A stretch of 64,000 nt of DNA, from contig JAJKFL010000012.1 of NCBI GenBank assembly GCA_021186555.1, positions 18,921,711-18,985,710 of the forward strand, read 5' to 3'. Below, piece by piece: positions 59,001 to 64,000 of the stretch. The position numbers and the translations under genes are program-made. The notes below the pieces were generated by a model. It did not search any database. It was not told where the DNA came from and saw only the letters and a program-made list of their open reading frames with translations. How positions within the stretch are numbered: the first letter of the stretch is position 1; the number at the start of each line of letters is the position of its first letter. This stretch comes from Reticulitermes speratus (lineage: Eukaryota; Arthropoda; Insecta; Blattodea; Rhinotermitidae).

Positions 59001-61809
59001 GAGCTCGAAAAGTATTTTTTTTATGGCCTCGGAGGCGGTGCAGTACTAGGTTCGCTTCCCGGTGGCGGCGGTACTCGCGAGTTGGATTCGTTCTCGGACA
59101 CGTGCAGTTCAATATACAGTGAGGGACTAGAATCCCTGGGAGCGGAGGAGATGACAGCAGGTGGTGTGTGTGATGAACATGGGGCGGATGATCAAATGGA
59201 CCCAGCGGATCTCGCGTCGTCGAGGTTAGAGAAGTATTTCCTAACAGGATTTATGGGGTTTTCAGCGTCGGACCGTAACAACAGAGACTCTGACGGAAGT
59301 GGTAGTGTTGGAAGTGACAGTGAAGGGAGGCCTAGTCCGGAGCAGAGGCGGAAGAAGTTGGTGCGAGCGCGCGGGACCGGAAGGCAACACTCTTCTTCTT
59401 TGGATAATCTTGTGAGTGGGGAATTATCTGGGGCGGAACAACAGCAGTCGGAGCTGCAGGAGTCGGAGGATTCCTCTAGCACGGAGACGGATACACACTA
59501 TGAAGATGGCGGCTTGTCTTCACTATCCATTTCTACTTCCGGTTTTGAGAAATCTGACGGACAGTTTGACACTGTTAAGAGGAAGAAGAAGAAACGCAGT
59601 GTTTCGAGTAGTGCGGGTGGACGCACGTCTCCTGCTTCCTTACTTTCACTAGATGAGAAGAAGGACTGTGTCTCAGCCAAGTCTCCTGTTGCAGATTCCA
59701 CCCCTGACAAGATTCTTGCATCCTCTGAAGAGTTGTCTACGTTAGGCATTGGTCATGAAGACAGCTCCACGACGGATGATGATGAGGGTTGCAAGACACC
59801 ACAACCCGAGTTCCTATTAATGCCTGTCTGCGAGCTGTCAGCCTCACGCAACAAACAGCAGAGCAGAGACAGTGGTTTCATAGGCAGCTGTGACGATTTA
59901 CTAAAGGAACAACGAACAGGTAGCGACTCCAGCAGCTCCAGTAACAACAACGACTCGCCTTCATTAGCGCCAACACAAAAATCTAAACAGTCGTACATTA
60001 GTTCAGTTACAGAAGAGCTAAATAGGAGATCTGCAGTAATTCCCAGTGCTTTAGGTACCGGTGTAGGAAATTCACTTCCGGTAGCGGAGGAAGGAGTTAG
60101 TGATACTAATAAAGCACCCCACGTGATAACGACCACGTCGATTCCACCTGCTACCGCCCTCACACGGAAGGATTCCTTTAACAATTGGAGTTCCGATGAG
60201 GAAACTAACCTTATGATGTCCAAGATGCGGGTATTTTTCAAAACGATGGTTGCGGCATCGTCGTCTACTCAGGGACAGCAGAAAACGCCACAGGCAAGCC
60301 CCAGTACCCGACAGCGGGGTAGAAAACCGCCACAGCTAGTGTACTTTGAAAATGAATTAACACGTTTAATGAAAACTGTACCCGGTATCAGGGACGAACA
60401 AGTACGGGAGATTGTGGAATACCTGAGTAGCGAAGACACGTGGAGTGATTCGTATGATTCTTCAGACTACACGAGCTCTGACCTGGAGGGCGCCTATTAT
60501 ATGCAGCAGCAAGGAAAAGTGGGCGCCGGTATCATGGAAGGAAAGTCGGAGCTGCAGGAGCAAATATCAGCAAGCTGTCAGCAGATCATCAGCAAGTTTG
60601 ATACCAGTCTGAAGGGCGACGACGATCATGAAGACAAAGCCGGTGCGTTGAACCGTGACACCGCGTTCGTGTACCAGCGTCTAGTAGCGTCATTCAGTAA
60701 GATGGCTGGAGATCAGCAGAATAGTAACTCCGACCAGAAAGGCAACCACAGCCCGAGTTCCGACTCCACTCCTTACAGTTCTCCGCCCCTGATCGCCAAA
60801 GTCATGCATCACATTGGGAGCCGTCTTGTCGCCCTCATGCACGAGGTATCTGGCGGGGAGGGTCTGGGAGCCGCGACGTCCAGCCCCAAGGTACGCTATC
60901 ACCACCACCGACGATTGCAAGCGAAGTTATCGGCAGCGTCGACGACAACCGACGATGACAGCCATACAGATACAGAGCAGTCAGGAGTGGAGTTGCCAGG
61001 ACTTCCCCGCAGCAAGTCCCATGATCTGCTTCTAGAACCAGGGACTCGTCCCACTGGTGTATCTTCGTCAATGGAGCTGGCTACGTCAGAAGAACGGGAG
61101 GCGAGTGACTATGAGAGATTTTCGTGGCGAGGGAGTTTCGAATCCGCTCTCATGGCGGCTGATTCGAGGACGAAGCTGTCTTTGCTGCAGGACTCAAACA
61201 ACGCGTCTTCTACTACAGCCCTCGCGGCCAAGAGGCGGTCGGCCGGTGACCTCTTGTTCGCGGGTAAAAGCTCCAGCCGGGAGCAGCTGTTGGACAGAGT
61301 GCGAAGTTGTGGCAGTATAGGCGGAAGTGTTGAGGATAAGATTTGGAACGCGAGGCGCAGAAGGTCTTCGGTTCCGGATGCGAACACTTGTCACGCTGGT
61401 TCCGGGACGTCGGCGGACGGTGACGATGACGATGACACTGACGATGATGACGATGATTCGGATATGAGGTCGACGACACTTCCGAGGAGTCTTCAGACGT
61501 CTTGTAGTGCGGGCACCAACTCGTTGCCACGGTTGCCGACCTCCACGACGGCTAGTCCCGCCCCCAGTGTGTTGTCCACTGCCAGTAGTGGTGGCATGTA
61601 TAAGTCGCACAGTGTCCAACATTTCGGGCAGGGTCACGTTAAGTCCGCTCGGTACAGGCCGCCAGGGTTCAGCAGGCCTGCCGCCCCCAAGCGGGCTGTG
61701 TCGGCTCCCGGGTTACAGCCTCTGCATCCTAGTAGGAACAACAGGGGGGATCTGGGCAGGAGGAGCAGGTTGCAGTCCAATACCGCCACCCCTACACCGC
61801 AAGTCAGTG
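53019..61809 (+). CDS. btsz: Giant coding exon: acidic, Ser-rich central region, about 2,900 residues
   Basis: The acceptor ttcccaaag (53018) joins exon 8458-9763 in phase 1 (Gly codon G|GC), and the donor agtg|gtaagt at 61809 is again phase 1. The product starts EVSSRARRSTRVTES and is mostly Ser/Asp/Glu-rich and disordered. It has a Val-Pro run, a 21-codon duplication, a KSEV repeat and basic Lys clusters. Two LEKYF motifs (59004, 59226), RDSGFIGSCDDLL and VYFENELTRLMK (about 60338) look like short conserved motifs. No C2 or enzyme domain is present. The frame changes near 53545, 54063, 54450, 54783, 55590 and 55640, at 56626, and near 57215 and 58545. Between shifts it is free of stops, as expected from single-base errors. 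Drosophila bitesize has a very long central region in some isoforms, some of it Moesin-binding. I infer this is its counterpart from linkage and phase, not from alignment. An acceptor at 52995 is an alternative start. Confidence 0.72.
54088..54150 (+). other. Val-Pro repeat inside the giant exon
   Basis: About ten Val/Ile-Pro dipeptides (VPVPVPVPIPVPVPIPVPVP), encoded by varied codons such as gtacca, gtaccg, atacct and gtgccg. The codon variety argues for selection on the protein rather than a recent microsatellite expansion. Confidence 0.7.
55851..55976 (+). repeat. Tandem 63-bp (21-codon) duplication in coding sequence
   Basis: Units at 55851-55913 and 55914-55976 differ at only a few bases. 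They encode NSSTDGEGSDAED(A/G)AVCLTKV. The duplication keeps the frame and looks recent. Confidence 0.85.
56480..56730 (+). repeat. KSEV(V/D)E coding repeat with a one-base loss
   Basis: About twelve short units of the type agtgaagtagatgagaag encode KSEVDE / KSEVVE(K/R). At 56626 gaatagttgag appears where neighbouring units have gaagtagttgag, so one g is missing. The frame then continues in the next frame to ELLPVDCSVAVQQ. Confidence 0.8.
59004..59240 (+). other. Paired LEKYF motifs
   Basis: SELEKYFFYG and SRLEKYFLTG are encoded 222 bases (74 residues) apart, each followed by a Gly/aromatic stretch. They are the only near-repeat in an otherwise low-complexity part, and could be two short linear binding sites. 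No family is known to me for them. Confidence 0.5.
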
Positions 61810-62958
61810 GTAAGTTGCTGAAATAAACGAGGCTTATATCATGCTTGTATATTTTTAACTTACGGTGTATTTAATAACCATTTTAATTATTTGTACCGAA
61901 TTGTTTGTTTATAGCAGATAATGAATTCTTTATGCTTTGTCCAGTTTGCCGGCAGAAAAGGTTTTAAAAAGCTCGGGGTTTTCTGGCGTCGAGTGTTAGA
62001 ATACAATTAGGGAACAATGAATTGTAAGGATATGGAAGGGAACGACCGTAGCCACCTTCAGGTCCTGCACCTGCAGTTCTTTAGAGGGACTGAGGAAACC
62101 CACAGAAAGAGCCAGGATAGTGTCCTCAGGGCCGAGTTTGAACCAAGGATCTCGCATACAGGAAGGAGCGTCAGTCTGTCCTGTCGTCACTTCAGTACTT
62201 TGCCTCCCAGATCGTGTTTGTTGAATGTCTTGTCACGTGTTGTTTAAAGCTTGCCTTATATATCGGTTCTGCCTTAAAACTCATTGCGTTATGGCCATAA
62301 AGTGTTACGTAATAATATGAGGAAAAAACACTTTGAAATTGTGTGTGCGGGTTTTCAGTACGGTGGCCACAAGGAACGGGTCTGTTATTTTGGATAACCG
62401 TATGAAAGGATGTCAGAGATGAAAGAAACAGTCTGTAGTAAATATTAATGAACTTCGAATGGTGATGATCCCGTCTTATTCAATTCGTTGTATTTGTGTG
62501 TTACTAAGTGTGCTTTGCTAATGTTGTGCGCAGGGTATCACTCCGCACATTCGTGTCGCGTATTGTCTGTTGCGTCTAGCTGCACGTGAGACACGTGACT
62601 GTTAATTTGTACGTCACACACAGAAGACACGTATCGTATCGTATCGTAATCGTATCGCAATTTTGTGTAGCTGTACGTTTGTTTGTCGGCAGCACCAGAC
62701 TGTAATATCGGCCTGGTTGCAGTCTCTCGTGACGGAGTTTTTACGAATTGTTCTTCAGACTGTCAAGCCGAATGAAAGTCTTATCCTAAAATAGTCCACG
62801 ACTGCCTGTTTTAAGGTCTTGTGTGCTCAACCGGTCATGAGTATCATCCTGTCTAATTCGACGTTATGTAACAGCGTTGTTAGATATCATTTATATCTAG
62901 TACCGATGATAAGAATAGTGGATCTATACTTCCACTCTTTCTGTACGCCGTAAACATA

Positions 62959-63041
62959 TACAGGATGGGGCAAAAGTCACTTGACACCCGCTGTTTAACC
63001 TGTTACCCCAAATGTCAGGCGACTTTTGCGACATTCTGTGT
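62959..63041. mobile_element. Tiny MITE-like inverted repeat
   Basis: tatacaggatggggcaaaag and its imperfect inverse cttttgcgacattctgtgta bound about 80 bases with TA flanks. The size and ends suggest a Tc1/mariner-type MITE. Confidence 0.45.
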
Positions 63042-63264
63042 ATGCACACGTATGTATGTAGAAGTAAACAGTTTATGAGTCGTTACATAACCCGCGAACT
63101 GTTCGATACCGAACGGTCCGTCCACTATCTCCATGATGTAGCTTAAAACTCTGCAGTTTAAATATGTGACGTCATAGGTGGTTTATCAGAATTTTCGATA
63201 AGATCACGGAGATAATTTATGTTGAAAACCACTGCAGAACTCATAAGGAAACTGGTTTAATTAA

Positions 63265-63448
63265 TGAGATCTGCGCTGTTCTGGTTTATTACGCGGCGTC
63301 GTGTGGTAATTGTTCACCGACGTTTCGGGACAACATCGGTCCCATCTTCAAGGGTCCCGAAACGTCGGTAAACAATTACCACACGACGCCGCGTAATAAC
63401 CCAGAAGAGCGCAGATCTCATCAACATCGCGGCGGAAGCCTGAAATAA
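63265..63448. mobile_element. Palindromic element, copy 2 of the family at 14807
   Basis: It is nearly identical to 14807-14995: tgagatctgcgctgttctgg, acgcggcgtcgtgtggtaat, ttcaccgacgtttcgggaca, then the inverse arm and the shared right flank tcaacatcgcggcggaagcc. The minus-strand core is TTGAAGA, GGGAC/GTCCC, GAAACGTC, close to a hammerhead but with one core change. Confidence 0.65.
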
Positions 63449-64000
63449 TGGTTTAATTAAAGTTAATGTATCAGTAATAAATTTGGGAAATGGAAAATTT
63501 TAGACGTTAAACCCCGAAGAGATACGGAGGAAGACATTAAAGCGTATGCATGACGTTTTGGGAGTTGCATATACTGTTGTCATTATTGTGACGTATCAGT
63601 TGTCGTACCGTCATCAAGCGGTCAGTAAAATGCCAGCCGATGACCTACGACTCCCGACATGCTGTGTGTATTGAATTTAGTTACGTCAGTGCCATGACAT
63701 CGTCAGTAGGAACATTACGTTGTCCCATTTTTTACTGATTTTGCTGTAGGATTTGGAATTGGCGGATTTAATTGTGTGAGATGAATTAACAATGCAGTGA
63801 CAGTGATCTCTGTCTCCATCACTAGATCTCGTTAAGTGATGAGCTTACCGTCATAGGAATATGTCAGTTACGACAGGTTCCCCGTCACGTGCAATCAGTG
63901 GGATGGCGGAAGTTCCCTGTCCTCCCTTGCACACACGCGGTACAATTAACCATGATCACGGATTATGGCAGGCAGTTCGTCTGCACATTTCATTCGATTT

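Larger units (their letters stand above)
61810..64000 (+). other. Downstream intron (3' edge of window)
   Basis: It begins gtaagt after the giant exon. It holds a short MITE (62959-63041), a (cgtat)n-like run near 62630-62655 and the palindromic element at 63265. The stretch 62017-62200 resembles SINE tails but is not assigned. No exon is visible in 61810-64000; the C2-domain exons of a Slp gene would be expected beyond the window. Confidence 0.5.

Noticed and set aside
53019-61809. Giant exon as a dead pseudogene
   Set aside because: Frames between shifts have no internal stops over hundreds of codons, splice sites and phases are intact, and the shifts are single-base; sequence error is more likely.

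Overview
This window looks like insect nuclear DNA. The most likely source is a large-genome polyneopteran such as a cockroach or termite. That is an inference from three things: coding exons with GT/AG junctions separated by very large introns, heavy SINE, MITE and Penelope-type load, and LINE 3' ends encoding the RRWEDNIK-type tail that I associate with cockroaches and termites. There are no bacterial-type operons, CRISPR arrays or intact tRNA/rRNA genes. Almost everything can be read as the middle of one plus-strand gene. A short exon (6869-7002) encodes an ATGEW-type segment matching the second Slp homology domain (SHD2) of synaptotagmin-like proteins; the insect member is bitesize. It splices in phase to a 1.3-kb exon (8458-9763). 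That exon splices in phase, across a 43.3-kb intron, to a giant 8.8-kb exon (53019-61809) encoding a Ser/Asp/Glu-rich, low-complexity region of about 2,900 residues. The first exons (SHD1) should lie upstream of base 1 and the C2A/C2B exons downstream of base 64000. Both large exons are phase 1 at both ends, so either could be skipped without changing frame. The reading frame of the large exons is interrupted by about ten single-base shifts while remaining otherwise clean of stops, which points to sequence errors rather than a dead gene. The introns are a dense mosaic: (i) tRNA-derived SINE families, here called A, B and D; (ii) hAT-, pogo- and Harbinger-like MITEs, several with target-site duplications, one carrying the start of a MADF-like ORF; (iii) fragments of one LINE 3' end; (iv) inverted-repeat Penelope-like terminal repeats; (v) tandem arrays of 31, 42, 51, 57 and 61 bp, the last filling 36498-43138. 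The most interesting signal is that many otherwise unrelated inverted-repeat elements carry the hammerhead ribozyme core CTGANGA - stem II - GAAA - stem III - GTC/GTA. In the best copy (43484-43535) all conserved core bases and complementary stems I and II are present. Two of these elements are followed by a similar short ORF start (MHGETNIK / MHREHNIK), and one continues into a sequence resembling the N-terminal region of Penelope-like ORFs. This fits ribozyme-bearing Penelope-like elements or retrozymes scattered through the introns.
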